Shown: piece by piece, positions 47,290 through 58,573 of the stretch
How positions within the stretch are numbered: the first letter of the stretch is position 1
Layout: the number at the start of each line of letters is the position of its first letter
NCBI GenBank assembly: GCA_004352715.1
Contig: SCFE01000044.1
Span: forward strand, 1,005,565 to 1,064,137
DNA: 58,573 nucleotides
Reading direction: 5' to 3'
Origin: Hofstenia miamia
Taxonomy: Eukaryota; Xenacoelomorpha; Acoela
The notes under the pieces: generated by a model
Seen by the model: only the letters and a program-made list of their open reading frames with translations
Told to the model about the DNA's origin: nothing
Database searches by the model: none
Translations under genes and position numbers: made by a program

Positions 47290-47922
47290 AAATATCCAAT
47301 GAATGGAAGCAATTTTCGAAATAGAACCAACCGATTTTACTAGAGATACAAGGATTTACAACTAATTCGTAATGTGCATTTAACCAGGATTTTTATTGAA
47401 ATCAATTTAGTAAATTCAGTTGGATTTTGCAAAACTCTTACGTCTTTTATATATTTAGAGCTAACAAATGGCAATTGAAACAAATATTTCAAAACAACAA
47501 GAAATTTAATGTTATCAAACTTAAAAAATCATGTAGAAAGAGATGCTATTCTGGAATTGGTTACAGTGTGAACAACAACTGATACAAATAGTTTCTTTTC
47601 CTAATTAAGTTCTAATTTAGTCAAGAATATATTTATCAGCAGACTTTCAGTAAGAAAGCAACACAAGCCACCACTTTTACTAGGAACGCACCAAAGATGA
47701 TTTATTAAGGAACTTTTAGAAAAAATATAAAGTACCTTAATTTCAAGTAAAGTAATATTCCAGTAAACATTTTCATGGTTTGCTCAACGAGAGAGTGGCT
47801 GCAGCCACGTTGGGCTGAGCGTGGGCCCACTCAACGCCCATTGAAATGAGACAAAATCCCACCCAGCGCTCACCGTGGGCAGCTCACGCTTAACCCATGC
47901 TTTCCCCACTTCTCGCCTACAC

Positions 47923-47985
<63 letters not shown>

Positions 47986-49440
47986 CAGTGATGAAAAAAT
48001 GAATTTCATTCGGCTACGTACTAAATAATTTTCTGTTCTTTAAATAAAATGAAGTTGGACTGTAGTTATTGAATAGTAATAGTTATTGAAACTACTAATT
48101 AAATCAAAAAATATTGATTAATCATACACCTAAAATATTTATTGAGATTGCCGGAAAAGTAATACAAATAGTTTTTTGGGAATGATGAAATCACTTAATG
48201 TCCCAACAAGTGACTGATCTTCCATAATAAAACTTACTTTCACACCTAACTCAAATTTCAAACATTCTTTGGCCTCAAAAACTGATCAAATGATATCCTT
48301 AACCTAATTGCCGCAGGGGCTGATCCTCCCTTTAAACTATATTAATTGTTGAATTTTGAGAATCAAATATGTCTGTTCTTTTCTGAATTTTTCTGTTATA
48401 GCATGGGAGTATTTTGACAAAATTTATAGTAACTTCACCATCCGTTCTTTTACTGTAAGACTTTTCAAAGTTTTATTTATGCCATATTGCTTTTTTACAT
48501 AAATCTGATTTTATTTACCATTTTATATCTGTTGTAAAGTAAACGGTCTAAGATAAATTGATTAACGGATTTTGTCAACTCAGAAAGTATCATAAAATTT
48601 AGTCTAAGTCTCAAACTTAAACAAGTCACTCTTTAATACTTCCTTAAAGGGATAATGTCATCAGGGTAATAATGCGTCATTGCACAGAGTAAAGATTGTT
48701 TTAATAATGTGCAAAGTTTCATGAAAACTTTTTAAAGATCGACCCACTGTGAATTTGTAGAATTACATGTGACAAATATGGTTAAGAACAGCTTGCAAAT
48801 TTTTGGTGTGTTACAACTTGATTCTTCAAACTGCAAGCCTTAGACTGTCCTTAAATAACGAAATGAATTTATAGACTTCTAAAATTGCTCAGATGCTAAC
48901 GTGTATAAATTTTCCATGCATTCTCCAAAAAATATATGGCGAATAAAATGCAAATTGCCCCAAAAACAAACAAACATTTCCTTGAAGAAAGGCAGCACTA
49001 CAATGCGTACTGTTTCACGATGCAGAAAGATTTCTTGATGATATAAAAATGCAGGTCAATTTAGAGCAATTGTTGAAATGTTTTTATGCCTTGTATAAAG
49101 ATAGCATGTGAAATCAATTTTCGCATGCCATCAGACAACAGAAATATTTCGTAGCAAGAAATATTTCGTTTATTGTACGGTGCGCAAAAAACGCTGAATC
49201 CTATAACTCTGTCATTTTGTCATATTTTTATCTACTATTTATTAATCTTATCTTCAAAGTGCTAAAATAGTATCTAGTTTTGCATTTACTACAATTTCGA
49301 TGTTCCCTATAGTGCTGTACATGTATTTACTCTTCAATGAAAATTTAAGGAAGATTTACTGTAAAATCTATAAAAATCATCTTTCTTAATTTCACCAAAA
49401 TGCAATTTCATACTTAATAATTATAAACCAATAAAATATT
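47290..49440. other. Intronic sequence with a GC-rich island and a TA tract
   Basis: A GC-rich palindromic island lies at about 47780-47925, directly beside a TA tract at 47929-47983. Otherwise AT-rich with no gene recognised. Confidence 0.5.
47929..47983. repeat. (TA)n microsatellite, about 27 units
   Basis: One of the longest resolved TA tracts. It abuts the GC-rich island to its left. Confidence 0.95.
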
Positions 49441-49442
49441 AC

Positions 49443-49570
49443 ATTGTAAAAGTGTCCTTCAGAAGCCCAAATTCCTTGATCTGTGCGACTTAACTGAATT
49501 AAGAATGCTCCTTGGGCATTGAATTCGTGACCTCTAATTTCTATTATACATGCTTCTCTTTTTGCTACAC
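49443..49570 (-). CDS. FN3 membrane protein, exon 3
   Basis: Acceptor AAATTTAG (AG at 49571-49572) and donor GTAATA (49437-49442). It takes two bases to complete a split codon (T|GT, Cys) and then has 42 codons, leaving in phase 0. It reads VAKREACIIEIRGHEFNAQG, then IQLSRTDQGIWASEGHFYN. With exon 4 it could form a second, divergent FN3- or Ig-like module. The frame also stays open into the upstream intron, so the acceptor rests on phase match and the AG. Confidence 0.55.
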
Positions 49571-49574
49571 CTAA

Positions 49575-51876
49575 ATTTCGTGCATTAACAAAAAATAAAG
49601 AAGCAATTATAATAATTTGCAAATCCATGCATATCAGTAACAAGGAAATTACTGCTACTTCTATTATGATTATACTAAAGGACTTTATTTTTTCCAATGA
49701 CAAATACGTACATATACAATGGAAATAAATAAATAAAAACATAAAAGTAATTGATCAGAAATTGTCTCTCCGAATGAAATACTTTGATACATATTTTAGC
49801 AAAGATGCTGTACATACAGTAGTGACTTGCTATCGACAATTTGCTCGGAAAATTGTTGATATATCTATATTACGAAATGGGAAGAAGGTGCCTGGGCATC
49901 CTAAAACAATGAAAATGACTTTTTTGAAGGGTATTTTACAAATCAAATACTGAGGACCTTAATATTAGAAAATGAATGCAAAAAGGTATGCATAGAATAA
50001 CACCCTATTGCATTTACCCTTTCCTGTCACTGTATGATATAATCCTTGTTGAATTTCTTAGCACATTTTTAATAATTCGTTAATAAATATGTTAAAATTT
50101 TCTAGCAGAAACACAAGTTAATGCGCATAACTAAAAATTAATACATGACAATGTTTGTATTTATTAAAGATTGAATATAAATTCTGTCACTCATGGCATG
50201 GTATTATAATACTAAAATATAAACTTCATGTATATTCTAACAAATAAATGAGAAAAATCAAACCTGCAGTTTTATTTTATACTAAACGTCTTAAACTTTA
50301 TTTCAAGCTCTTCACCTCATTATTTTTCGAACAACTTTGGAGACTGAATAGATTAGTGAGAATAATTTAGGGTACGGGTACGGTAAGGTAAAGGCAGTTG
50401 ATCTCTACAAACAATATTCTTGTATTCGTTCATGAGCTTTAGTCAATATATTATAAATTTTGGATTATAGTGTCAAATAAGGTATAATGTCCTCTACATT
50501 GTATTTTCACAGGAATTCCGTTTAACTTTTAATACAAATGGTAAAATTGTATAAGTAATAATTGATTAGAAATTTTATCGATTGCATAAAGATTTTTCTT
50601 ATTGAAAAGGACTTTTCAAATATGAAGACTGAATTGTTGAGGGAAAATTTAGATTTTATGGGAGTAATTTTTGATAAAACTTCTCAAGATAAACAAGGAG
50701 ACAGTAAAATAAAGCGAAGGTGCGTTTAATCCGTAGGTGTGACCATAACGGATAGTTCTAAATTAAACATAGGAGTTAGCTGGCGGGTTACTTCGAAAGC
50801 TAAAATTTCAGCAAATTTGACTTTTATCTCCATTTTATTGAAGTTAATTGGGAGTGGATTATCAAACAAGAAGCGAAGCAAGTCAACAGAAATGGGCTTT
50901 GAAGTGTTTTACTCTTATGGGAATTCCAGTGATAAAGTTTCGAAGGGCAAAGTGGATAACGCTCCCACCAAATGAGGCAAAAATGCTGATGGGACTTGAA
51001 TACAAAATAACGACACTTATTTCAATTTAGCTGAAAGTTCATTGCATTTTAAAATGATATTAAGTGTACATTCATAAGCAGAAGTGAATCATCTGAATAC
51101 CATTATTGTGTTCGCTCCCGAAATGAGCTTTATTCACTTATTTGAAAGGGAATGTTGAAATGTTTTGAAACACGCATCTCTGCATACCTTATATACCACA
51201 AATGCATTACAATCAGGTTTTACACACTGATTCTAAATTAGTTAATTTCATTTTTTTAGAATTGTTTAAATATAAAAGTGCATGTACAGTGTACATGTGT
51301 ATCAAACAAAATAAAGCTGCTTGAAATTGCAGAATTAATATCAGCCTTGCTCAAGTTGAGAACTTCGGTCCAAGGTCAGTCTAAAAACATAAGAACTTTC
51401 TAAGCGCAGCCCTGATCCTTCCCATATGTATATCATTATTAGCAAGGTTTTGCGAATCTTAAAAAATTTTTCATTCCAGATTTCTTACATAAATAAGGCT
51501 TGTAATGTCAATGTTTTACCTAATATTCCATCATTTTTATGCATTTTCAAACACTACTTTAATTTACTCAGAGACACAAAAAATAATGAAATCTTCTATC
51601 ACAAACCTAAGGATACAGCAATGAACAAATTTAACTCAATATTATTCTCTTTATATGTTGAATGTTCGTGTAAATATTGCAAAGTGATCTATTTTACTAC
51701 TGTGTGGATAAGGCACGTTTACATGGCACCCTTTCTGTGTTTCGTATCCATGCTTGGCCATGTACGCAAGAGATTTAAGAGAAGTGGTCCAAATTCAATA
51801 CGTTAACAAATGAAAATGTAACTGGAAACAACACCATCCACAAATGGTGTTTTATGTTAAAATGATCGTAAACCAA

Positions 51877-51909
<33 letters not shown>

Positions 51910-51966
51910 NNNNNNNNNNNNNNNNNNNNNNNNNNNNNNNNNNNNNNNNNNNNNNNNNNNNNNNNN

Positions 51967-51999
<33 letters not shown>

Positions 52000-52580
52000 G
52001 ATTTGTAATGAAATATGGATGAAAATAGAAATTCACTCAAGTGGACTTTATATGATTTCCAATGAATATATTGAATCTTTGTATAACGCGGTTATCAGGG
52101 CGAAAGTATGACCAATCAATATTAAAGAACGCTTCAAATTCATACAAATAACTTTAAAGTGCTGCATATTCACTATTTTTTGTAATGTTGCCCATTTATT
52201 ACAGGAAATTTTTAATTATAGTTAGTTATTCATTCATACATTCAAAGTGCCCGTAAAAATTTTTCCTTGTTATATTGGTTATTGCTATAAAATATTTAGT
52301 GTACAATTAATCTCTTTTATTTCAAAGACAAAGAAACTTCCTTAAAACACATCCTTAATATTAGATATTATCCTAAAATGAAATTTTTCAATATAATTTT
52401 CTTATTGTACACTTTATCTAAGGTATTATTTGCGTGGCTAAACTCCTCGAAACATTTTTTTCGAAACTGGAAGTATATATTCTTTCCTCATTTAAACAGA
52501 AATTATTCAAAAATTTTTCAGACAAAAATCAAAAACAAGTAAAAAAAGAAAACAATAAAAAATTGAGATATTTAAACTAA
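49575..52580. other. Intronic sequence left of the copia relic
   Basis: No firm features. Open frames at 49762-49953, 50739-51030 and 51426-51806 read like decayed transposon protein (VTITDSSKLN near 50750 recalls the LINE ITDES block at 34870), but none can be assigned. A TA tract encloses a 57-N gap at 51910-51966. Confidence 0.4.
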
Positions 52581-52812
52581 CAAAAGAGATAATTTAGTCC
52601 TAGAATTACCCAGACAGGACCCATTAAATATTGATATGTTATCTCAGTCTTTTAAAGATGAAATTCTGCAACAAGTTTTGTTAAACTCAAATGAAAAACA
52701 TAAATTTTATCGCCAGGCACAATATTCCAAACCTAAAAAAATCATATCGATCGTAGACTGGGAAACCTTTGTCATGTTTTAGATGTAGTAGTAACTTTCA
52801 TTTTATTTCTAA

Positions 52813-53640
52813 TTGCAATGGTCCAGAAAAACAACAAAATGCTTACTTGTTGATCTTACTGATTGGCTGTGTCCAAAAACAAAGAAATGTTTTAAAATTA
52901 TCCATCTGGTTGATGTTGCTACTCGGTTTTTATTCAAGATAAAAGTGCATCGACCATTTTGCAATTGCAAAAATTTGGCTTTGTATTTTTGGGCTATCCA
53001 ACTCCATAATGCATGATTTAGGTGGCGAGTTTAATAATGAATTCTTTAATGACTTTCATGACCGTTTTGGTACCGAAATTAAGCCGACATCAGCCTATTC
53101 GTCTTTTAGTAATGGTATTGTTGAAAGATACAATGCTGTATTAAAATGTACACTGAGTAAAACTATTTTTGATAGCGATATCTCCCCAGATCTAGCGTTA
53201 TCATACTCAATTTATTCAAAAAATTGTTTAATGGATGCCAATGGATTTTCGCCTTCTCAGAGGGTGTTTAATCGCAATCCTCATGTGCCAAGTAATACAT
53301 CATATGGACCAACTTTTTTTGCACACGAGCCTGGTGATACTCAAATTCGTGGTCAGTTGAGTTGCTTGTATCAAACTCGTGTTGCTTATTTGGCCTCTGA
53401 GGCTGATGTCAAAATTAAAGATGCCTTAAATAAACGAATTTGCTCATCACCCGGACCCTTATCGTTAATAATGAAAAAGTTTACTACTGGTGAGATGGTT
53501 TGCCAAAAAGTAAAAAGGGTTGGAAAGGACCTGGTTTTGTTATTGGCCAAACAGGAAAAACTGTTGTTTTAAAACACGGAAAGCAAATAGTACATGTACA
53601 TGAAACCCACTTAAGACGTTGCCAAGATGAAAATGTATCA
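52813..53640 (+). pseudogene. Copia integrase
   Basis: LLVDLTDWLCPKTKKCFKII with HLVDVATRF holds the first catalytic D region. HDLGGEFNN holds the second D (D-x-G-x-E-F). SNGIVERYNAVLK holds the catalytic E. After a frameshift at about 53510, GWKGPGFVIGQTGKTVVL and HVHETHLRRCQ form the C-terminal GPG/GKG-type module. Frames break at about 53010 and 53510. Confidence 0.85.
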
Positions 53641-53979
53641 ACTGGAAAATTTAACATATAATTTTTTTGATGACCAAGAAAACAATATCAATTTACCTCA
53701 CGATTATACTAAAGGTCATCTTGAAAGCACTTACTATGAACTTATTGTAGAGTCAGAGTCTATGGTAGAAAATGACGTTATACCTGAAGTCGAAAATAAT
53801 GAAGGAAATGTTTAAGAAGAAATCGCAGGTCAACTAATTTTTTTGGAAGCCCTATACTTACAGAAAGTATATTTAAAGCTAGAGAGATTAATATAGAGGA
53901 AGAAAAACGTTATTTCAATGACTTAAAAATTTCTAAGTCGCTAAGGCTGAAGATAAGTCTTCAATTTCGCAAGATGTTC

Positions 53980-54600
53980 CTTTGATCATGAAATGAGTTT
54001 TGACATGGAAAAGAGATGAATCTGGTGATTTAACTGCTAAAACTCGTCTGGTTGTTCGTGGTTTTCTAGAAAATCCAGAAAATGTTATTGAGACATATAC
54101 TCACTTACCATAGGCCACGACACACTTAGACTAATCGTTTCGTTATTGCCATCATTTAATTTTAAGAATTATTTTCTTGATGTCAAACCGCATTGTTGCA
54201 AGGGGAAAATTTAAAATGGCCTGTATTTGTTATACCTCTTGAAGAAGATGAGTTTAACAGGGGCTATTTATGGAAACTAGAAAAAGGAGTTTATGGCTTA
54301 TGCGACGCTTCAAAAATGTGGGCTGATAGTAATTTTTTTAAGGAATGTGGCATGAAGCAAAGTAAGGCAGAATAATGTTTATATTATTGGTTCTAGTATA
54401 CGTTGATGACTTTTAAATTCTCGTACACCAGAATTGCATTTGCAAACCATTTCTAGACTAGAAGCTACACTTACTTTTGGAAAAAATGTCAAGTGGAGAC
54501 TATGTTTGCTGATATCTACTTAAAATTTCTTAAGAAAATGCGGGTTTTTCTATCGAGGTATCACAACCTAATTATCTTTATTCAGTTTGACCAATTTTTG
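53980..54600 (+). pseudogene. Copia reverse transcriptase
   Basis: TAKTRLVVRGFLENPENV matches the KxRLVxRGF block. LQGENLKWPVFVIPLEE and WKLEKGVYGLCDASKMW match the copia xLxxxVYGLxxAxRxW block. VYVDDF at about 54399 is the catalytic box. Stops and frameshifts throughout. Confidence 0.85.
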
Positions 54601-54617
54601 AACTAAAAGCAAGTCGT

Positions 54618-55512
54618 ATGGACGACGACATGAATGAGTTTCATCTGACTCAATATCGGTCATTATTGGAAGCTTTACAGTTTGCAGCATGTATTACTCG
54701 AACAGATTTATGCTTTGAGATCTCAAGTTTAATGAGCTGCATAAATGAGCCCAAAGTAAAAAACTTATATTTGGCTAATAAATTACTGCGGAAGTCTAGA
54801 GCAGGTGAGCCTTTCAGTATAAAATATGTGGCTTTGGAAAATCCTTCTTTGGAAATATTTTCTGAGCAAGTTGCGTGAATTTGAGAAATGGAGGTTCACA
54901 AAGTGAATTTATAATAGGTTTATGCAGTAAATCTGGTAAAGATAGAAGTTCGAATATTATAAACCGGAAATCAAGGAAAATACAACGGGCAGTTAAATCA
55001 ACCTTTGCCGCTGAAGCACTAGCTGCTGTTGATGATGGCATTTATCTCAGACACATCTTGAATGAGCTAGATTTTTATCCGAAAATCACTAATGCGTTGA
55101 CAGATTCTAAGTCAATAGTCGATTATATGTTGAACTCGAACCATTTTTAGAAAAACGTTTGAGAATAGATATTTTATCATTACGCGCAGTGGCGTACGCA
55201 GAGGAGGGGGTGGACATGGTGGAATTCCCCCCCCGTCAGGTTTCCAAATTTGATTTTGACTGGATAAATTAAAAAATTTTTTGTAAAAAATTGAAAAATT
55301 TAAAATCTAGAATCGTGAAATGTATTTTTTACGGTCTATTTTCTCAATATTTTAAAAATTTTCCAATGATGATGTTCCCCCATCAGAAAATCCTGCGTAC
55401 GCCCCTGATTTTACTAGAAAATATTAATTTATTACATGTACCAAGTTCAGCTCAATTGGCCGATATATGTACTAAAGATATATCTGGATTGACTCTTTTG
55501 AACGTTATATAA
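54618..55512 (+). pseudogene. Copia RNase H, interrupted by a hAT-like insertion
   Basis: YRSLLEALQFAACITRTDL is the connection region. SRKIQRAVKSTFAAEALAAV holds the conserved STxAAEA block with the catalytic E. ALTDSKSIVDYML holds the D of TDS. The frame is then cut by a 221-bp hAT-like repeat (55187-55407). It resumes at ILLENINLLHVPSSAQLADI and CTKDISGLTLL, the copia C-terminus (..QLADxLTK). Confidence 0.85.
55187..55407 (+). mobile_element. hAT-like short repeat, copy 2, nested in copia
   Basis: Begins CAGTGGCGTACGCAG and ends CTGCGTACGCCCCTG, inverted repeats matching at 14 of 15 positions. It is related in sequence to 12089-12335. The copia RNase H reading continues on both sides, which fixes the borders. 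No 8-bp duplication is evident. Confidence 0.7.
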
Positions 55513-55947
55513 AACTCACAATTAACTTAAAGAAATTAGGATGAGTGTCAGTATTTTGGTAGTTATTTTATTCTAATGCAAATAATGGACAACCAGAAAC
55601 TAGTTTGTTTTGCATACTTGTAACGCCATGGTACCTGCATTTGTAAAGTGTTAACAATTATTATTCAGTCATTGTAAAAAATATAGTCAGTCCTTTTTAT
55701 TTCTCTTAATCCAACTCTTGTCACGGTCCCAGAACAACTCTAGGCTCACACATCAATTTTGTTTTGCAATCACGCTAACATCAAAGTCTATCATTGTTAT
55801 TATTTTTGCAGACTATTTTAGATAAAGCTCTCTAAACAATTTTAATCAATTAATGCTGAACATTTCTCTGATGAGTTCAGAACAATTGAAATATCAATTG
55901 AAACTATATAAGTGTTTAAATAACGCCATCTCGCGTAATTTACTTAC

Positions 55948-56146
55948 AAATATTTTTTGTTTCCAATTTAGAAAGTGTGATGTTAGAACCAGCAACTACT
56001 CCGTGTCCTTTTTTATAAATTGCTAGTGTAAATTCATAATTAGTTGTTGAAAATAAATTGGAAACAGATATGTATTCTTTGCTTTCTACGAAATCGATTT
56101 TGGATGTAAGAATTCTTTGCGTAAAAGTATTATAGCGTATTTCGAC
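55948..56146 (-). CDS. FN3 membrane protein, exon 2 (second half of an FN3 domain)
   Basis: Acceptor ATTTTTAG (ending 56147) and donor GTAAGT (55942-55947). Phase 0 in, phase 1 out. It reads VEIRYNTFTQRILTSKIDFV, then EYISVSNLFSTTNYEFTLAI and YKKGHGVVAGSNITLS. The order YKVEIRY ... VSNL..TTNYEFTLA....G.G is the C, E, F and G strand pattern of fibronectin type III, with the L..T.Y.F core. Possible N-glycosylation site: NIT. It is separated from exon 3 by a 6.4-kb intron holding a copia relic. Confidence 0.7.
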
Positions 56147-56149
56147 CTA

Positions 56150-57436
56150 AAAATATATCTGTATAAGGTATATGTAATTAAAAACTCCTATTAAAGGTAA
56201 ATATAACGAATTCAATCTAAGTTAGATTTCTTTATATGACGATAGATAAAAAATGGGAAAAATTAAGGCTTAGGGCAAAGTCAAATATTTCAATGGTTTC
56301 ATATATAGTTTGAGATGATTTGTGTATACGTTTTTAAAAAAAATAGAATAATCTTTAAAAGATGAAATATTAAAACATCAGATAATTTGTTTGCTCTAAA
56401 ATGTATTAGTATAAGCTTAAATCAAGTAAGCCTGTTACAAAAGCAATGCAGATATTTTCATCTTGATTTCTTTGGCAGTCAATGACTTTATATCAGCAAT
56501 TCCATACAATAGACTTGAGTTCGGACAAAAATTATACATGCTATTGCTAACGCCTAGTTTGTCAAACAATATATTTTGTAATCAATAGAGCAATTGATTT
56601 TTTGAACTAAAAACTAATTAAGATTTCAAATAACTTCAAACTAAGTATGTTTTGTTTGAAACGTGTTATAAAGTACTGCCTATATACCACGAAACAATAT
56701 TTATGATTTTTACATGTTAATCAAAAAACGCGATCATTTGCTGAAAGTTTTAACAGCTGCTAAAGACCGCTTTCAAGAATGGCCTAGAATATTCGATTTT
56801 AATTATGATTGTTGGATTGTTTGGAGTATTTCTTGAAACTATTCCCACCATTCTTTCATTTTACATAATCGTTCCTTCAGTTTGATTCGTGTATGAATTT
56901 TCATTAGAGTTTCGCTAAAAATATAGAAATTCACAAATAAATGTTTGATTTTACCCTCATTTAAACTTCAGAATTAAATATTAACATAATAAACTATCTT
57001 TGACTTTTTTACGCTACAAACATTGAGTATTTGGAAAATTTGTGCTACTCATGTCTAAATAAATTTTCAGTATATTTTTGAACAAAAAAAACATTTTCAA
57101 TCTATTGACTTCTACATCCCCTAGTAAACAATTTGGGATATTTGTTCCTGAAGATTTGCACTTGTAAAATGTGATAGATACTGACACTATTGGTGATTAG
57201 TGATAAATAATCTAAAAATGTAGTTCTACACAAATACATTTTTCAACACTCATCTATTTAATTTCTCAAATGTTGTTTAGTATACTATGATGCGACAATA
57301 TATATAAAATGTTCATTGCTATGCAAGTAGTTTAGCAAAGTTTTACGCTTATATATGAATATATATATAGATAAATATATAGATAAAGATAGATAAATAT
57401 AGATAAATATATATAAATATAGATAAATATAGATAA

Positions 57437-57479
<43 letters not shown>

Positions 57480-57745
57480 TATATAAATATATATATATAT
57501 ATATTTATATATATTTATATAAATATATATATATATGAATTAATCTAGATAATGTCTGTTACTTTGTAAGTGTATAACCCTAAACATATTTTTCTCAATA
57601 TCAACATTTTCGGACTTTTGTCTTGACACGTTTTTCGGAATGACACTGATTCGCCTCTAAAACTTATAGAGAGCATAAAAATAGATTACCAATGACAACA
57701 CATACAATTGAAGACTAATTCAAATAAAAATTATATACAATAACA
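56150..57745. other. Intron between exons 1 and 2 of the membrane-protein gene
   Basis: AT-rich and mostly featureless, with the tandem block at 57357-57535 near its 5' end. Confidence 0.5.
57357..57535. repeat. Tandem AT minisatellite (ATAGATAA / ATAAATAT units)
   Basis: Repeats of ATAGATAAATAT and ATATAAATAT grade into pure TA. The order suggests a TA tract invaded by G- and A-bearing variant units. Confidence 0.85.
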
Positions 57746-57750
57746 GTTAC

Positions 57751-58080
57751 CTTGTATGTATGAACAGAGTTCTTCCATATATCATCGTTCATTATTTTAA
57801 TCTCAATAACAGCTGAGGAAGGAGTAATGTTCATGAATTTGAAGAACTCTGGTACAGTAGTTGTTGTAAGTATGTTAACCCTTCTTCCATACTCGGTGGT
57901 GCATGCAACAACATTACAGATTTTGAATTTCATAGCCGTTTCGGTTCCACCAGTGCAATTAGAGATGAAGATCTTTCCTCCGCTCGGGTACATTTGGATT
58001 ATTTGTTCGGGTAAAAATACATCATTTTTTATTCGTTTTAATGCCAAGGTTAGATTTGGATTAGCTGAGCCCCAATAATA
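57751..58080 (-). CDS. FN3 membrane protein, exon 1 of the window (Ig-like region plus FN3 start)
   Basis: 110 codons, phase 0 at both ends. The donor is GTAACT (57745-57750). The acceptor is CCCTCAG (ending 58081) or CCTTAG (ending 58093), which would add four residues. It reads YYWGSANPNLTLALKRIKND, then KIFISNCTGGTETAMKFKIC and NVVACTTEYGRRVNIL, which looks like the end of an Ig-type domain. It goes on to PSSAVIEIKIMNDD and HTYK, the first strands of FN3, completed by exon 2. Upstream exons with the signal peptide lie beyond the window. Likely a cell-surface adhesion or receptor protein; the ligand is unknown. Confidence 0.65.
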
Positions 58081-58092
58081 CTGAGGGATTAC

Positions 58093-58573
58093 CTAAGGAT
58101 TGCACATATAATATCTTGTCCTTATAAGCGACAAAATTATTCAGCTATTTTCAGAGTTGCAATTGGGATGGTCAGCGCAATTGCCATCGGTTGTACTTAA
58201 GTAATTCTTGTCTTGGCATAGCTTTGGCCGACTTGGCCAAGTATTCAACTTCAGGGCGGACCATCAAAATTAATTTCAGACCAGTTTCATGATGGAAAAT
58301 ACAAACAAATAAAATTGAAGCTCTATTGGTTTTGCTAGTTCCATGTAATTTTTTTTGGCGCGAAGCTTCTTATATTTTCGGCACATTCATAACTGGCTTG
58401 GGATTCGACAGTGAGTTTTCATTTTTATTCAGTTTTCGGTTGAATTATCATTGTATATAGTGTTTAAACTTTTTTATATAAGTAAGTTGAGAAACAAGGT
58501 AGATCTTAGCTCAGGCATATATTGGTGGTCACTTTGCAACTCTGGCTGTTCTATATTTTAATATATATATATA
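58093..58573. other. Upstream intron of the membrane-protein gene
   Basis: No further exon was recognised before the window edge. It ends in a TA tract. Confidence 0.4.

Larger units (their letters stand above)
52600..55545 (+). mobile_element. Ty1/copia retrotransposon, decayed pol region
   Basis: Integrase, RT and RNase H pieces in copia order on the plus strand, with many frameshifts and stops. No gag or protease was recognised, and no pair of LTRs was found. TGTCAGTATTTTGG at 55546, after a purine-rich ATTAGGATGAG, may be the start of a 3' LTR. It lies antisense in the intron between exons 2 and 3 of the membrane-protein gene. Confidence 0.8.

Noticed and set aside
49762-51806. Plus-strand frames of 60-126 codons
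   Set aside because: No recognisable domain, no splice support, and intronic position. Probably relics or chance.
1-58573. CRISPR arrays, bacterial operons or prophage
   Set aside because: No regularly spaced repeats with unique spacers, no tightly packed ORFs, and clear spliceosomal introns. The DNA is eukaryotic.

Overview
The window is AT-rich (roughly 70% by eye) nuclear DNA from an animal. The evidence is spliced genes with GT-AG introns of up to several kb, a calbindin/calretinin-type EF-hand gene, a membrane protein with a fibronectin-III-like module, and a metazoan set of transposable elements: Penelope-like, several non-LTR retrotransposons, Ty1/copia, Tc1/mariner and hAT-like repeats. 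Long (TA)n tracts are very common, and most assembly gaps sit inside them. An AT-rich invertebrate (flatworm, cnidarian, crustacean and others) would fit. The sequence alone does not settle the phylum.

Layout. 1-1.14 kb: 3' half of a decayed Penelope-like element (RT plus GIY-YIG nuclease). 3.94-5.40 kb: a nearly intact DD37D mariner-type transposon with 88-bp inverted repeats; its transposase end is broken by a small templated-looking insertion. 5.4-15 kb: mostly non-coding, with three minus-strand exon candidates (9.8-10.8 kb), one plus-strand terminal exon (11.1-11.3 kb) and a short hAT-like repeat. 15.2-18.9 kb: a decayed APE-type LINE on the minus strand with an assembly duplication. 19.6-22.2 kb: a Tc1 DD34E element with a gap and scrambled duplicated blocks. 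25.45-25.74 kb: a hAT-like MITE. 26.69-27.10 kb: a GC-rich 5' end of another LINE that begins with what folds as an HDV-like self-cleaving ribozyme. This is the most interesting item in the window.

27.7-31.7 kb: a two-coding-exon EF-hand gene (plus strand, about 191 aa). 34.7-35.3 and 41.0-41.8 kb: LINE RT relics. 40.28-58.09 kb: six minus-strand exons with fully compatible phases form the 3' part of a type I membrane protein: an Ig-like region, an FN3 domain, a membrane-proximal region, a transmembrane helix and the start of a cytoplasmic tail. Its 5' end lies beyond the right edge and its last exons are not recognised. Its introns contain a mariner relic, a Penelope relic, a LINE relic and a decayed copia element (52.6-55.5 kb, antisense) that itself carries a hAT-like insertion.

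Only two multi-exon host genes are supported with any strength (the EF-hand gene and the FN3 membrane protein). Everything else recognisable is mobile DNA, simple repeat or unassigned AT-rich sequence.
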